Source: G963668345 sp965226215
GTDB lineage: Bacteria > Acidobacteriota > Terriglobia > Bryobacterales > UBA6623
Assembly: GCA_965226215.1 (NCBI GenBank)
Contig: CBDDCH010000002.1
Location: 2,170,001-2,234,000, forward strand
Reading direction: 5' to 3'
Length of the DNA: 64,000 bases
Below are positions 46,615-55,706 of the stretch, piece by piece. Below the pieces are notes generated by a model. It worked only from the letters and a program-made list of their open reading frames with translations, was not told the DNA's origin and did not search any database. How positions within the stretch are numbered: position 1 is the stretch's first letter; every line of letters starts with the position of its first letter. Both the position numbers and the translations under genes were made by a program.

Positions 46615-47673
46615 CTAGTAGCCCTTGTGCTTGTCCACCACGTTTATCTGGGGCAGGCCCTCGGCAAAGCGCCGGATGTTTTCCTTCACCGTGCCCAGGA
46701 TGCGCGCTCGGTCCAGGTCCGAACGACCGGCGATGTGCGGCGTGATGATCGCATTGTCGAACTGCCACAGTGCATGCCCTGTCGGCAGCGGCTCCGGGTC
46801 GGTCACATCGACACCCGTCCCGGCCAATCGCTCGCCGTCGAGCGCCTTAACCAGAGCATCGAGGTCGTAAGTTCCGCCCCGGCTGACGGCGATAAAGTAC
46901 GAACCCTTCTTCATTCGCTCGAACTGGGCCGGGCCGACCATCGTGTGGCTCTCGGGCGTGTGTGGCGCGGCCATAAAGACAACGTCGGCCAGAGGGATTA
47001 CCTCATCGAGCTGGTCCGGCTTGACGACGCGCTCGATATAAGGCGTGTAGGGCATGTCTTCGGGATCGACGCCGATCACCTTCATGCCGTGAGCCCATGC
47101 CCGCAAAGCGATCTGCCTCCCTATGCCGCCAACCCCGATCACCAGCGCTGTCTTGGTGTTTAGCTCAAATAGATTCCGGGGCTGTTTTTGCCAGCGTTGT
47201 TCACCCTTCAGCTTCAGCCATTTCGGAATTTCGCGAGTGAGCGCCAGCAGCATGGCCATGGCATGGTCGGCGATTTCGGGTCCCTGTACGACCTGGTTGT
47301 TGGTGAGGACGATATCGCTGTCGCGCAGATCGTTCGACCCCGACAAGTGAAGCACCTTCTCGACACCGGCGCTCATCATCTGCGTCCACTCAAGATTCTT
47401 ACCGGCGCGCACCCATTGCGGTTTGATGCTGCCGATGAGCGCGTGAGCGTCGGCGATTTCGCTCATCACGGTTTCATTGCTCACGCGGACAAGTTTCACT
47501 TTGTCAGAGGCCGTCTGCCAGTCGGAAGCTAGTGAGGACTTATCCACCGAATCTGAGGCAAACGTCTTGTACTCAGAGACTTGGACGGACGCGAAGCAGG
47601 CTATTGCACGGCGATGGTGACCATGCGGATCTGCGATTGACACGGAGGGCAACTGGCGTATACTCTTGAGCAA
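46615..47673 (-). CDS. D-2-hydroxyacid dehydrogenase
   Basis: Up to 352 residues; NAD-dependent interconversion of D-2-hydroxyacids and 2-oxoacids. Rossmann loop ALVIGVGGIGRQIALRAW, catalytic Arg in FIAVSRGGTYDLDAL, Glu/Asp region GTGVDVTDPEPLPTGH and catalytic His in AIITPHIAGRSD. The start is uncertain: TTG at 47673 lies only 50 bases from the divergent sulfatase start, and the first 35 residues do not look conserved, so a GTG or other start further in is possible. It may reduce or oxidise a sugar-derived acid made by its neighbours. Confidence 0.85.
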   Translation of the reverse strand: MLKSIRQLPSVSIADPHGHHRRAIACFASVQVSEYKTFASDSVDKSSLASDWQTASDKVKLVRVSNETVMSEIADAHALIGSIKPQWVRAGKNLEWTQMMSAGVEKVLHLSGSNDLRDSDIVLTNNQVVQGPEIADHAMAMLLALTREIPKWLKLKGEQRWQKQPRNLFELNTKTALVIGVGGIGRQIALRAWAHGMKVIGVDPEDMPYTPYIERVVKPDQLDEVIPLADVVFMAAPHTPESHTMVGPAQFERMKKGSYFIAVSRGGTYDLDALVKALDGERLAGTGVDVTDPEPLPTGHALWQFDNAIITPHIAGRSDLDRARILGTVKENIRRFAEGLPQINVVDKHKGY

Positions 47674-47723
47674 AGGGGAAGCTCAAGTCCGAAATTCCGG
47701 GTAACAATCGCTGGGAGAAACGA

Positions 47724-49298
47724 ATGCGAAGAATGGCAGCAAAGTCGGTGTGGAAAGCATGGGGATCGATTCTTACGCTGTGTGCGCTGTGCGCAATGTT
47801 GGGTGGGTTTTCGGAGCCAGTCCCGGCCGCAGGCGCCAGGGCAGAGACGCCGAACATCATCTTCATCATGGCCGATGATCTTGGGTACGGGGACGTCGGC
47901 TGCTACGGAGCGACGAAGGTCCGCACCCCAAACATCGACCGGATCGCTCGTGAAGGCATGCGCTTCACCGACGCACACACACCATCTTCTGTGTGCTCGC
48001 CCACGCGATACGGCATTCTTACCGGACGATACTGCTGGCGGACCCGCCTGAAGAAGCACGTGTGCCAGGTGAACGAGCCCTTGCTGATCGAACTAGGGCG
48101 AATGACCGTGGCGTCGCTTCTGAAGTCTGCCGGTTACAGGACAGCCTGCGTCGGGAAGTGGCACCTGGGCTTTGGCGAGAAGGGTCCGGATTGGAACGGG
48201 GAGCTGAAGCCAGGACCCTTGGAGGTCGGCTTCGACTACTTCTTCGGCGTACCGACGACGAATAACTGGCCGCCTTTTGTGTTCATAGAGAACCATCGGG
48301 TTGTCGGAAAGGAAGCTGATGAGGTAATCAAGCTCGGTGGCGGCACATCCGAGACCTACGACCCGCACGCGAACCCGGGAATGCCAGTCATATTCATGAA
48401 CAGCGCGGTGATGGATGAAGAGCACCTTGCGGAGCGCAAGAAATGGGTGAAGGAGCGCGAGATCGCCGCCACGCGCGATGAAGAGGACGTTGCCCTGGTC
48501 CAGACCGCCAAGGCCGTCGAGTTCATCCGGAAGAATCGGAGCCATCCATTTTTTCTCTACTTTGCGACCACCAACATCCACATCCCACTGACGCCGAACC
48601 GCAAATTCAAGGGAAGCAGTGAGATCGGCATTCGTGGCGACTTCATCCACGAGCTGGACTGGGCCGTAGGTGAGGTCCTCAAGACGCTAGACGAGCTGGG
48701 CCTCACGGAAAAGACCTTTATCGTGTTCACCAGCGATAACGGAGGCCACCCCTTCAATACCACGCCGCAGGGCGAGGAGATTGACCAGACCGACAACGGT
48801 CACAGGTGTAATGGGCCCTGGCGGGGTCTGAAAGGCGACATATGGGAGGCAGGGCACCGAGTGCCATTCGTCGCGCGGTGGCCCGGGAAGATCCCTGCGG
48901 GCACAACTTCGGATGAGCTGATTTGCCTCACGGATCTGATGGCCTCAGCCGCCAGCATCGTGGAGCGGGACCTCCCGAAGGACGCGGGCGAGGACAGCAT
49001 CAATATCCTCCCCGCCTTGCTCGGGCAGAAGCGAGCGAAACCCCTTCGTGAGGCCCTCGTGCATCACTCTGCGAACGGCATGTTCGCCATCCGGCAGGAG
49101 AACTGGAAGCTGATCGAAGGCGTCGGGGCCGGGTGGCAGAATCTGAAGCCTGCATCAGGGGAGCCTCCCGGACAACTGTATGACCTGGCAAAGGACCCCG
49201 TGGAGAGCAACAACCTCTATAAACAACGGCCGGATATTGTGGCAAGACTGGAAGCTTTGCTGGAAAAGTACAAGAGGGAAGGTCGCAGTCGGCCCTAA
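47724..49298 (+). CDS. secreted formylglycine-dependent sulfatase
   Basis: 524 residues. Signal peptide (SILTLCALCAMLGGFSEPVP, then AAGARA), then the sulfatase fold: PNIIFIMADDLGYGDVGCYG with the metal aspartates, SSVCSPTRYGILTGR with Cys91 in the CxPxR motif that becomes formylglycine, CVGKWHLGFG and TFIVFTSDNGGHP (metal ligands), and QLYDLAKDPVESNNLYKQRP at the end. It should remove sulfate from a glycan or sulfated metabolite outside the cytoplasm. GGGAG precedes the ATG. No sulfatase-maturing enzyme nearby. Confidence 0.93.
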   Translation: MRRMAAKSVWKAWGSILTLCALCAMLGGFSEPVPAAGARAETPNIIFIMADDLGYGDVGCYGATKVRTPNIDRIAREGMRFTDAHTPSSVCSPTRYGILTGRYCWRTRLKKHVCQVNEPLLIELGRMTVASLLKSAGYRTACVGKWHLGFGEKGPDWNGELKPGPLEVGFDYFFGVPTTNNWPPFVFIENHRVVGKEADEVIKLGGGTSETYDPHANPGMPVIFMNSAVMDEEHLAERKKWVKEREIAATRDEEDVALVQTAKAVEFIRKNRSHPFFLYFATTNIHIPLTPNRKFKGSSEIGIRGDFIHELDWAVGEVLKTLDELGLTEKTFIVFTSDNGGHPFNTTPQGEEIDQTDNGHRCNGPWRGLKGDIWEAGHRVPFVARWPGKIPAGTTSDELICLTDLMASAASIVERDLPKDAGEDSINILPALLGQKRAKPLREALVHHSANGMFAIRQENWKLIEGVGAGWQNLKPASGEPPGQLYDLAKDPVESNNLYKQRPDIVARLEALLEKYKREGRSRP

Positions 49299-49926
49299 TT
49301 GAGAGGTGAGTCTCACACCCATCCCCTTGCCATTGACTCGAAACTCAAGGATCGGCGGACCGAAACCACCAAAACTCCACAAAACTGAGCATCCGGGTTC
49401 TCTATTAAGCGGGGAGTTGGCGCGAGGCCAGAAGGGTCGTGGCCAAGGTAGGGCAGCTCAGTCGCGGATTGTGTACTGGCGGGACTTTCCGGTCCGGCTG
49501 CCAACTCCCGAATGGTCGCCGACTCAGAAACTATCGCACCGCCTTGAGGCCCCTTCTCTGACGTCAGCGGTCACTTGGACGCATAGTCGTTAGCCTTGAT
49601 CGGAAACGTCTCGGCACAGCGAGCTGAAGGGAAGCCCGTAAAAGCCGAACGGAGACGTTTTCGATAAGGAGACTAGAAGGAAGGCGCTCGCGTTGGCGGC
49701 GGACGCTATGGGGATGCAATGCCGCTTGTGCTATGTGGCATGCCGAGGACGCGCTTCCGCGAAGGCAGAAAAGTGCTGAGGGCGGGGTGCGAAAGCTCGG
49801 ACAAGGGATCAGGAGTAGGGCGAGTGCCGCCGATTTTGGACGCCTTTGGACTTCGGAAAGGAGCAGTGACACACGGGGCCGGCGACGTGCGGGTGGCACA
49901 TCCAGCAACCGCCGCTGATCGGCGTC
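49299..49926. other. gap after the sulfatase
   Basis: No gene recognised. GAAACGTCTC and GGAGACGTTTTC at about 49605-49667 form the arms of a long-looped inverted repeat. The IS91 remnant starts at the right edge. Confidence 0.35.
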
Positions 49927-50439
49927 CTAAGAGGAGTCGAAGTAGTTGCATGGAGAGGACAACTCCTGGGCACTGAGTCGCTGGATCAAAACCATCGTGG
50001 TGCCGCAGACCGGACACTGCCATGTCGAACAGGAGTCGGAGGACGCCGGACCTGGCGTCGCCGCTGGGGAGTCAGCCGCCAGAAACTGCCGACACAGAGA
50101 GAGGCGGCTCGTCCGGAAGCGATTGGCGAGGAAGCCGAAGTGGCGGATGCGGACGAAGCCTTTCGACAGTACGTGTAAGAAGAAACGGCGCAGGAATTCC
50201 GTTGCCGCCAGGGTCATGGTTCGCCACTTGCCTTTGTGGGTGTAATCTTTCCAGCGGAACGTAACACGCTTCCCATCGAAGGCCAGTAGGCGGTGGTTGG
50301 AGATGGCCACTCGGTGTGTGTACCGGCCCAGGTAACGGATCACCTGCATCGGACCTCCAAGGGCTGGCTTCGCATAGACGACCCAGTCTCGGCGGTGTAC
50401 CCTGCGCAGCAACTTGGCAAACTGCCTGTCATCGGCCAA
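49927..50439 (-). pseudogene. IS91-family transposase C-terminal fragment
   Basis: RRDWVVYAKPALGGPMQVIR, YLGRYTHRVAISNHRLLAFD, KRVTFRWKDYTHKGKWRTMT and GFVRIRHFGFLANRFR are the conserved C-terminal half of IS91-type rolling-circle transposases. The catalytic tyrosine region upstream is absent; the frame instead runs into an integrase fragment. Confidence 0.88.
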
Positions 50440-50666
50440 TGCCGCGGCCAGGCCGCGACGCGGGCGATGACGGTCCCTACCGCCAGCTTGCGCTCTTTGA
50501 GCAGGTACGCCTGGTAGCTGCGGAGCTCATCTGGTCCCAGCCTGTCGGGTGGCTTTCCGTAGTGCTTCGCGAAGGCGGCTACGGCCTGAAGGTAGTAGCG
50601 AGTTGTACTATCGGAATAATTGCGACGCTGGAGTTCTTCCAGCATCATCTTTCGTAAACGGGTCAC
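50440..50666 (-). pseudogene. tyrosine-recombinase N-terminal fragment fused to IS91 debris
   Basis: MTRLRKMMLEELQRRNYSDS, TTRYYLQAVAAFAKHYGKPP and DELRSYQAYLLKERKLAVGT form the SAM-like N-terminal domain of the integrases that accompany many IS91 elements. Similarity stops after VIARVAA and the DNA passes into the IS91 transposase tail in another frame, so an internal deletion joined the start of one gene to the end of the next. Confidence 0.82.
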
Positions 50667-51022
50667 AAGAACCTCCTTTCCTGTGACCCGACGATACTCC
50701 TCTATTCAACCCGTTGCTTCCATCTCCATCACGCGCAGCGTCCGCCGTGCCAGCGGCTTCGTTCTAGTCGGCAAACCGGAGGTGAGATTCTTCCCGGGTG
50801 ACCAGCCGCGAAGTGGCGCCGGAATAACGGCCCGGGGTGGAGCGAAGCGAAACCCCGGGTAACTTCCCTATAAACACGGTTGGTGCAAGGCCGGCCACCC
50901 GGCCTTGCGGGGCCTGGGGTGGGCCCAATGGGCCAGCCAAACGGCCCGCCCAGCTTTCCCTTTCTACCCGCTATGTCACTCTAAGCCAAGTTGTTTATTC
51001 AAAGCATCTTAATGCCGTTAAT
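50667..51022. other. gap with a GC hairpin
   Basis: CCCGGGGT and ACCCCGGG at 50831-50859 flank GGAGCGAAGCGAA and form a strong palindromic repeat. No gene recognised. Confidence 0.4.
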
Positions 51023-52579
51023 GGCACAGCATTTTCTCATCGAAGGATGAGCCTGAAGACGGGGGTTGGGGCTTTTTGAGTCGCTGGGGCTCCTTTCGGG
51101 CTTTTTGATTTTGAGTTTTGGGAAGGGGAGAATCGTCGTCGGGGTTGTGGGATTGTGGGAATCGCGGAGCGATTTCCAAGGGCGGTGGGAAACGAAGGGA
51201 AACCTGGTTTTGGTTTTCCTCGTTTTCCATCGCCCGTCATTTCCACAGCCCTCTTCCTGTTGTTCAGCACGGCGTGTTCGCGGAACGGAAACTGGCAAAC
51301 AGCTTCTGCTTGGCTCGCTGCATCCGGCGGGCCGCCGCCGTGTCGCTTTCGGCCTGGGCAATGCGGCCCAGAGCCTCCAGCCTCTGCCCTGGCTTGAGAT
51401 AGCTGGCGGCCTCGGGCAACTTCTCGAAAGATTCCCAAGGCGTCTGGTAGTGGCGGTACACCCGCTTCTGCTTGCCTTTGGCGTCGGTCTTGATCTCGGG
51501 CTGTCCGCAGGGCCGGTGGAAGTTCAAATAGGGATTGAAGTGCTGTTGGTAGAAGCGCTGGATGCGCCCCGCGTGCGGCGCCGCGATGTACGTATATCCC
51601 ATGTGTTTGCGGATCACCGCGCCGTTTTTCGATTCCACCAAGCTGTTGTCGTTGGAGTGCCGCGGACGCGACTTGGTCTGTTCGATCAGCAGCTTGTTCA
51701 ATAGCTTCTCCACCGTGCGATTGAGGAACTCGCTGCCGTTGTCGGAATGGAAGCCGCGGATACGAAAGGGAAACTGCTCGATCATGGCTTTCAGCAACGG
51801 CTCCAGCCAGGCTTCACTGATCGCGGGCGTGGCGCCGACCACTTGCCACTGGGTGACTTCATCCACGGCATTGATGTGGTAGACGCCCTTGACGCCATCG
51901 CGATCCCCTTGATGCACCGTATCCACTCGCAGAAAGCCGGGTTGGCCTTGCGGGTCGGGCCGGCGCCGCTCGCCGATCGACACCGCCGTGGGCCGGGTCT
52001 TGGTGAAATGCAGCCGCCGCAGGCGATAGATCTGGGCCACCGAGATCCCCGCCAGCCGCTCGTATTCGCGCCGCTGGTACTGCTGGTATTCCCGCTCGAG
52101 GATCTTGCGCGTGGCCGGGCCGCTGAGGGTTTCGTGGGCCTCGTCCACCGCCGCCAGAAGTTCGACGTCGGCGGGCGTGTACTTGCGGGCAAAGCGATGC
52201 CGCCGGTAGCGGGCGGGTTGGAGTTCTCCGCCCTGCCGGTACTGCTGGATCAGCCGCGTGATTTGCGCCCGGCTCAGTCCGGTCATCTTGACCAGATACT
52301 GCCGCAGCAGCCCTTTGTCGGCGCGGTTCTGGCGGCTGTAGCCGTGCTGGCGAAGCGTGCGCGCCACCCACGTGTAGATCTCGGCCCGCCCTTTGCCTTT
52401 GAATCGAATCTCCTCGCTGGAGTGGAGAAACTGCTGGATCTGTTGCAGGTTCAGCTTGCTGGTGTTTTGCACTTGGATAGTCAATTCCCAGCATGCCCAC
52501 TCCCCGATCCTTCAGGCTCATCTTGTGTGAGAAACAAACTCCTCGTTCAGACTCATCTTGCATGAGACAAGACTGCACC
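51023..52579 (-). mobile_element. DDE integrase-type insertion sequence with a doubled right end
   Basis: The left end reads GGCACAGCATTTTCTCATCG then AAGGATGAGCCTGAAGAC. The right end read inward gives GGTGCAGTCTTGTCTCATGC then AAGATGAGTCTGAACGAGG, an imperfect inverted repeat, and a second copy of the inner motif (AAGATGAGCCTGAAGGATC) lies about 50 bases further in. No clear target duplication was found, so the boundaries are approximate. Confidence 0.7.
51264..52484 (-). CDS. DDE integrase-core transposase (IS481/IS3-like)
   Basis: 406 residues. An N-terminal HTH region (LLRQYLVKMTGLSRAQITRL) precedes an rve-type core: GFLRVDTVHQGDRDGVKGVY (Asp), RGFHSDNGSEFLNRTVEKLL (Asp) and SNDNSLVESKNGAVIRKHMG (Glu). 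A C-terminal basic tail follows. The frame is intact. I cannot assign the exact family from memory; IS481 or a related group is most likely. Confidence 0.88.
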   Translation of the reverse strand: MTIQVQNTSKLNLQQIQQFLHSSEEIRFKGKGRAEIYTWVARTLRQHGYSRQNRADKGLLRQYLVKMTGLSRAQITRLIQQYRQGGELQPARYRRHRFARKYTPADVELLAAVDEAHETLSGPATRKILEREYQQYQRREYERLAGISVAQIYRLRRLHFTKTRPTAVSIGERRRPDPQGQPGFLRVDTVHQGDRDGVKGVYHINAVDEVTQWQVVGATPAISEAWLEPLLKAMIEQFPFRIRGFHSDNGSEFLNRTVEKLLNKLLIEQTKSRPRHSNDNSLVESKNGAVIRKHMGYTYIAAPHAGRIQRFYQQHFNPYLNFHRPCGQPEIKTDAKGKQKRVYRHYQTPWESFEKLPEAASYLKPGQRLEALGRIAQAESDTAAARRMQRAKQKLFASFRSANTPC

Positions 52580-52671
52580 GTCGCCTTGGATTGCCGGGGT
52601 ACAATATAATTGGGGACCTGAAGCATTTGGGGCCAATGCAAGCGCGGGTGATCCGGAGCCATGAACCAAGG

Positions 52672-52907
52672 GAGCAAAGAAAATTACCAAACAAAGCCAA
52701 TTTCAAACAACCCAGCGGGAATCAATGGGTTACGGCGGGTTCCAGTACCACGGGACCACCCGGCTTGGCAAAACCCGACAGATCGCTCCACCGGGATACG
52801 AGGGGACCTTTGCCTAAGGGCAAGTGGCCCCGAGGACCAGCAACAGGCGACAACGGACCAGCGAAGCTACCGAGCAACAAAATGACCAAACAAACCCAAT
52901 TCTGCAT
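52672..52907. repeat. dispersed repeat, AAATTGGCTTTGTTT family, two copies
   Basis: On the minus strand 52735-52679 reads AACCCATTGATTCCCGC, GTTGTTT, GAAATTGGCTTTGTTTGGT, matching 2412-2470 block by block. A second, shorter copy read on the minus strand from 52907 is GCAGAATTGGGTTTGTTTGG. No reading frame explains these. Confidence 0.6.
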
Positions 52908-52968
52908 AACTGTCATCGATCCGGCAGCTTACAAGGCAGGTTGGAGTTGGCCGTATGCCACGCCGCCG

Positions 52969-53163
52969 CTAGCGCGCATTTCTCACCACGGCTCCGGCGG
53001 ATGAGGCGCAAGGCCCACTGGCCACGGCTCGCGGCAACAGTTTGTGTACATCGCCCAGCGTACAGTATGTCGGCAAGCGGGCGCGACGAATCGCGCCCCT
53101 ACATCCCTGATCGCGGGCATTTGCTTCCATTCGCGGCGACCGCTGGTGAGAAATGCGGGCCAG
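52969..53163. repeat. MITE-like element with two IS1380-type ends
   Basis: About 195 bp bounded by CTAGCGCGCATTTCTCACCA and, on the other strand, CTGGCCCGCATTTCTCACCA. The inside contains GGGCGCGACGAATCGCGCCCC, a palindrome, and is not obviously related to the interior of the 12093-12290 element. This is the best preserved pair of ends in the window after the IS1380 element. Confidence 0.75.
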
Positions 53164-53363
53164 TCGCCATATCGCGGTGTCACCGCCAATCCGCGACCTT
53201 CGACTGTTGAGCTTTAGCAGACGGCGCACTCGGATTCGCATGGTAAGATGAAGATGTAGTGAGGAAATTCGGGGATTGCTGCCGCGCCGCGCGACATACT
53301 TTACGGTTCTGAGTACACAGTGCAACCAGGAGATCATTACCTACTTCCGCGGCGGAGGACGAT

Positions 53364-53597
53364 GTGAAAAAAAAGGGGCGTTCACGGCCGGCCAATGAAG
53401 AAGTCGTCGTCGACCCCAAGTTATTGCAGTCGGCTCAACAGATCGTCTTCGAGCCTAAACCTCGGAAGACCTTTGCGTGCCAAGTTTGCGGCTCCGAAGG
53501 TGCTACAACACAGTCCGAGGGTCTCTGCTGGGTTTGCCGGCGCCTCAAGATCAGCGCTTGGCGTGAAGTCGAACAACCCACGATGTTCACCGAATAA
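53364..53597 (+). CDS. small zinc-ribbon-like protein
   Basis: 77 residues. GGAGG stands five bases before the GTG. After a basic N-terminus (MKKKGRSRPANEE) it has two Cys pairs, TFACQVCGSEG and GLCWVCRRLK, about 18 residues apart, a likely zinc ribbon. No other domain; DNA, RNA or protein binding are possible. Unlike most short frames here it has both a strong ribosome binding site and a plausible fold. Confidence 0.6.
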   Translation: MKKKGRSRPANEEVVVDPKLLQSAQQIVFEPKPRKTFACQVCGSEGATTQSEGLCWVCRRLKISAWREVEQPTMFTE

Positions 53598-53704
53598 CGT
53601 CTAGTCCTTGTCGGACCAACCCCCTTAGTTGAGAGCTTGCCCTGGGCTGATGTCGAATCCAACAGCGGTCGCACCTCGCTGCATAGTACTCGTGGGGGGT
53701 CGGC

Positions 53705-53743
53705 AGTCACTTCGCCTCGCCGCCTGGCGAGAAGGGCGGCTAG
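53705..53743. repeat. MITE-like element, one end only
   Basis: Read on the minus strand: CTAGCCGCCCTTCTCGCCAG, then GCGGCGAGGCGAAGTGACTG. It matches the terminal and subterminal blocks of the 8615 and 12290 copies. The other end is not found; 53744-53959 shows no gene. Confidence 0.6.
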
Positions 53744-53959
53744 CGAACGGAAACCCTAGTTTCGCAATCCACTTTGCGCCTCCATAGCTGGTAATTGATG
53801 GGGACTTCACCCCAAGCGACCACCCTCCGTGGAGGCCAAAGGCGAGGCTAAGGTTGTAAGCCGGATCGCGCTCGCGAATGTTATCATGAACGGGTAAGGG
53901 GGTCACCCGTTCTCAGCAGCCCTCGGGGCGTCAAGCCTAAGTCATAGGAGTGGACAGTC

Positions 53960-55531
53960 ATGGCCAATAACACCGCCGTCCAAGACCTTCCCGTAACAGA
54001 AAAACAGAGCAAGAGCAGCCCAAGAAAACTGAAGTTTTGCGTCAACGGTGAGTGGCGCGACACATCCTCGGGCAAGTACATGCCGGTGTACAACTCGAGC
54101 ACCGGCGAAGTCATGGCCGAGGCGCCGTGTTGCACGGCTCAGGAAGTCGAGGACGCCGCCGCCGCCGCGCAGGCGGCTTTCCCGGAGTGGTCCAGCACTC
54201 CCGTCGGCGCGCGCGCCCAGCTCATGTTTCGTTACAAGGCAATCCTCGACGCGCATGTGGACGAGCTGGCTACGTTGCTGGCCACCGAAATGAGCAAGAA
54301 TCTGCAAGAGGCTCGCGGAGACGTCCTGAAGGCTATCGAGGTTGTGGAATTGGCCTGCGCCGTGCCGGTCACCATGCAAGGCCGCTCGCTGATGACGGTG
54401 TCGAAAGGACATGACACCGTCACCTACCGGGAGCCGATCGGAGTCTTCGCCGGCATCGCACCTTTTAATTTCCCTGCGATGATCCCCTTCGGCTGGATGA
54501 TCCCGCTTGCGATCACGACCGGCAACACGTTTGTCCTCAAAGCAGCCAGCATGGTTCCCCAGACTGGTATCAGGATGCTCGAACTCCTTCAAGAGGCCGG
54601 AATGCCGAACGGAGTGGTCAACCTCGTGACCTGCAGGCGCACGGAGGCGGAGGTTCTCCTGAGTCATCCCGACGTGAAAGGTGTCACCTTTGTGGGCTCG
54701 ACCGAAGTGGGGAAACACATCTATGCGACCGCGGCCCTTCACGGCAAACGCGTGCAGTGCCTGACCGAGGCCAAAAATCACGCACTTGTGCTCAAGGATT
54801 GTGCCCTGGAACGTTCCGCGCGCGGCATCATCAACTCCGCCTTCGGCTGCGCCGGACAGCGCTGCATGGCCTTGCCCGCTCTGTGCGTGGAGGAGTCCGT
54901 GGCCGATGAACTCGTCGCCCACCTGGTCAAGTTCGCCCGTGAGCGCAAGATGGGGCCCTCGTGGGATCCCGAAACCGAAATCGGACCGCTCGTCTCGCCG
55001 GACCTGAAGGAGTCAGTGACCGACTGGATCGACAAGGGAGTCAAAGAAGGCGCTGATCTCGTCTTGGACGGCCGGGATGCCAAGATCGAGGGCTACGAAG
55101 ACGGATTCTTCGTCGGCCCGACCATTTTCGACCACGTGACGCCGGAAATGCGAGTCGGCATCGACGAAATCTTCGGCCCGGTCTTGTGTATCAAACGCGT
55201 CAAGGATTTCGAGGAAGGCCTAGCCGTCATGAACAGCAGCGAGTTCGGCAATGGCGCAACCATTTACACGCAGAACGGTCACTACGCCCGGGAATTCGCA
55301 CGACGCAGCCAGGCGGGCATGGTCGGCATCAACGTCGGCATCCCCGTTCCGGCGTCAGTCTTCCCGTTCACCGGCCGCAAGAACTCCTTCTTCGGCGACC
55401 TTCACGTGATGGGCGAGGACGGCATCAGGTTCTACACCGAAACCAAAGCCGTGACGGCCCACTGGTTCAGCGAAGAGGAGAAGAAAGAAACCAAGGTCGG
55501 CACCTGGGACGGTACGGTTTACAGGACCTGA
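53960..55531 (+). CDS. mmsA: methylmalonate-semialdehyde dehydrogenase-type aldehyde dehydrogenase
   Basis: 523 residues. Members oxidise malonate or methylmalonate semialdehyde to an acyl-CoA with NAD and CoA in valine, inositol or beta-alanine breakdown. The sequence has the N-terminal FCVNGEWRDTSSGKYMPVYN, the NAD-binding region PFNFPAMIPFGWMIPLAITT and VTFVGSTEVG, the catalytic Cys302 in FGCAGQRCMALP, and FFGDLHVMGEDGIRFYTETK near the end. The acyl-CoA-forming subfamily is supported by the GQRCMA context and the VNVGIPVP region. GGAG lies before the ATG. The downstream transhydrogenase suggests a semialdehyde made by it could be a substrate. Confidence 0.9.
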   Translation: MANNTAVQDLPVTEKQSKSSPRKLKFCVNGEWRDTSSGKYMPVYNSSTGEVMAEAPCCTAQEVEDAAAAAQAAFPEWSSTPVGARAQLMFRYKAILDAHVDELATLLATEMSKNLQEARGDVLKAIEVVELACAVPVTMQGRSLMTVSKGHDTVTYREPIGVFAGIAPFNFPAMIPFGWMIPLAITTGNTFVLKAASMVPQTGIRMLELLQEAGMPNGVVNLVTCRRTEAEVLLSHPDVKGVTFVGSTEVGKHIYATAALHGKRVQCLTEAKNHALVLKDCALERSARGIINSAFGCAGQRCMALPALCVEESVADELVAHLVKFARERKMGPSWDPETEIGPLVSPDLKESVTDWIDKGVKEGADLVLDGRDAKIEGYEDGFFVGPTIFDHVTPEMRVGIDEIFGPVLCIKRVKDFEEGLAVMNSSEFGNGATIYTQNGHYAREFARRSQAGMVGINVGIPVPASVFPFTGRKNSFFGDLHVMGEDGIRFYTETKAVTAHWFSEEEKKETKVGTWDGTVYRT

Positions 55532-55706
55532 CAAAGCTGCGACCCAAGCCGCGCGCGTCAGCGAGCGGCGACGGACGCCTCTCCCGACACGTCCTGTTAC
55601 CGCTCACCAGCAGCACCCTGTGTGGTTCGCGATCGCGCGGACCGGGAACGTGGTTCTGCATCCCCAAGGAACTTGCACCACTCTACTAGCGCCGAAGGAA
55701 CATCGA

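Noticed and set aside
53942..54922. 326-codon minus-strand frame opposite the aldehyde dehydrogenase
   Set aside because: Entirely antisense to a strongly supported gene; repeated His/Arg/Gly text without domains.
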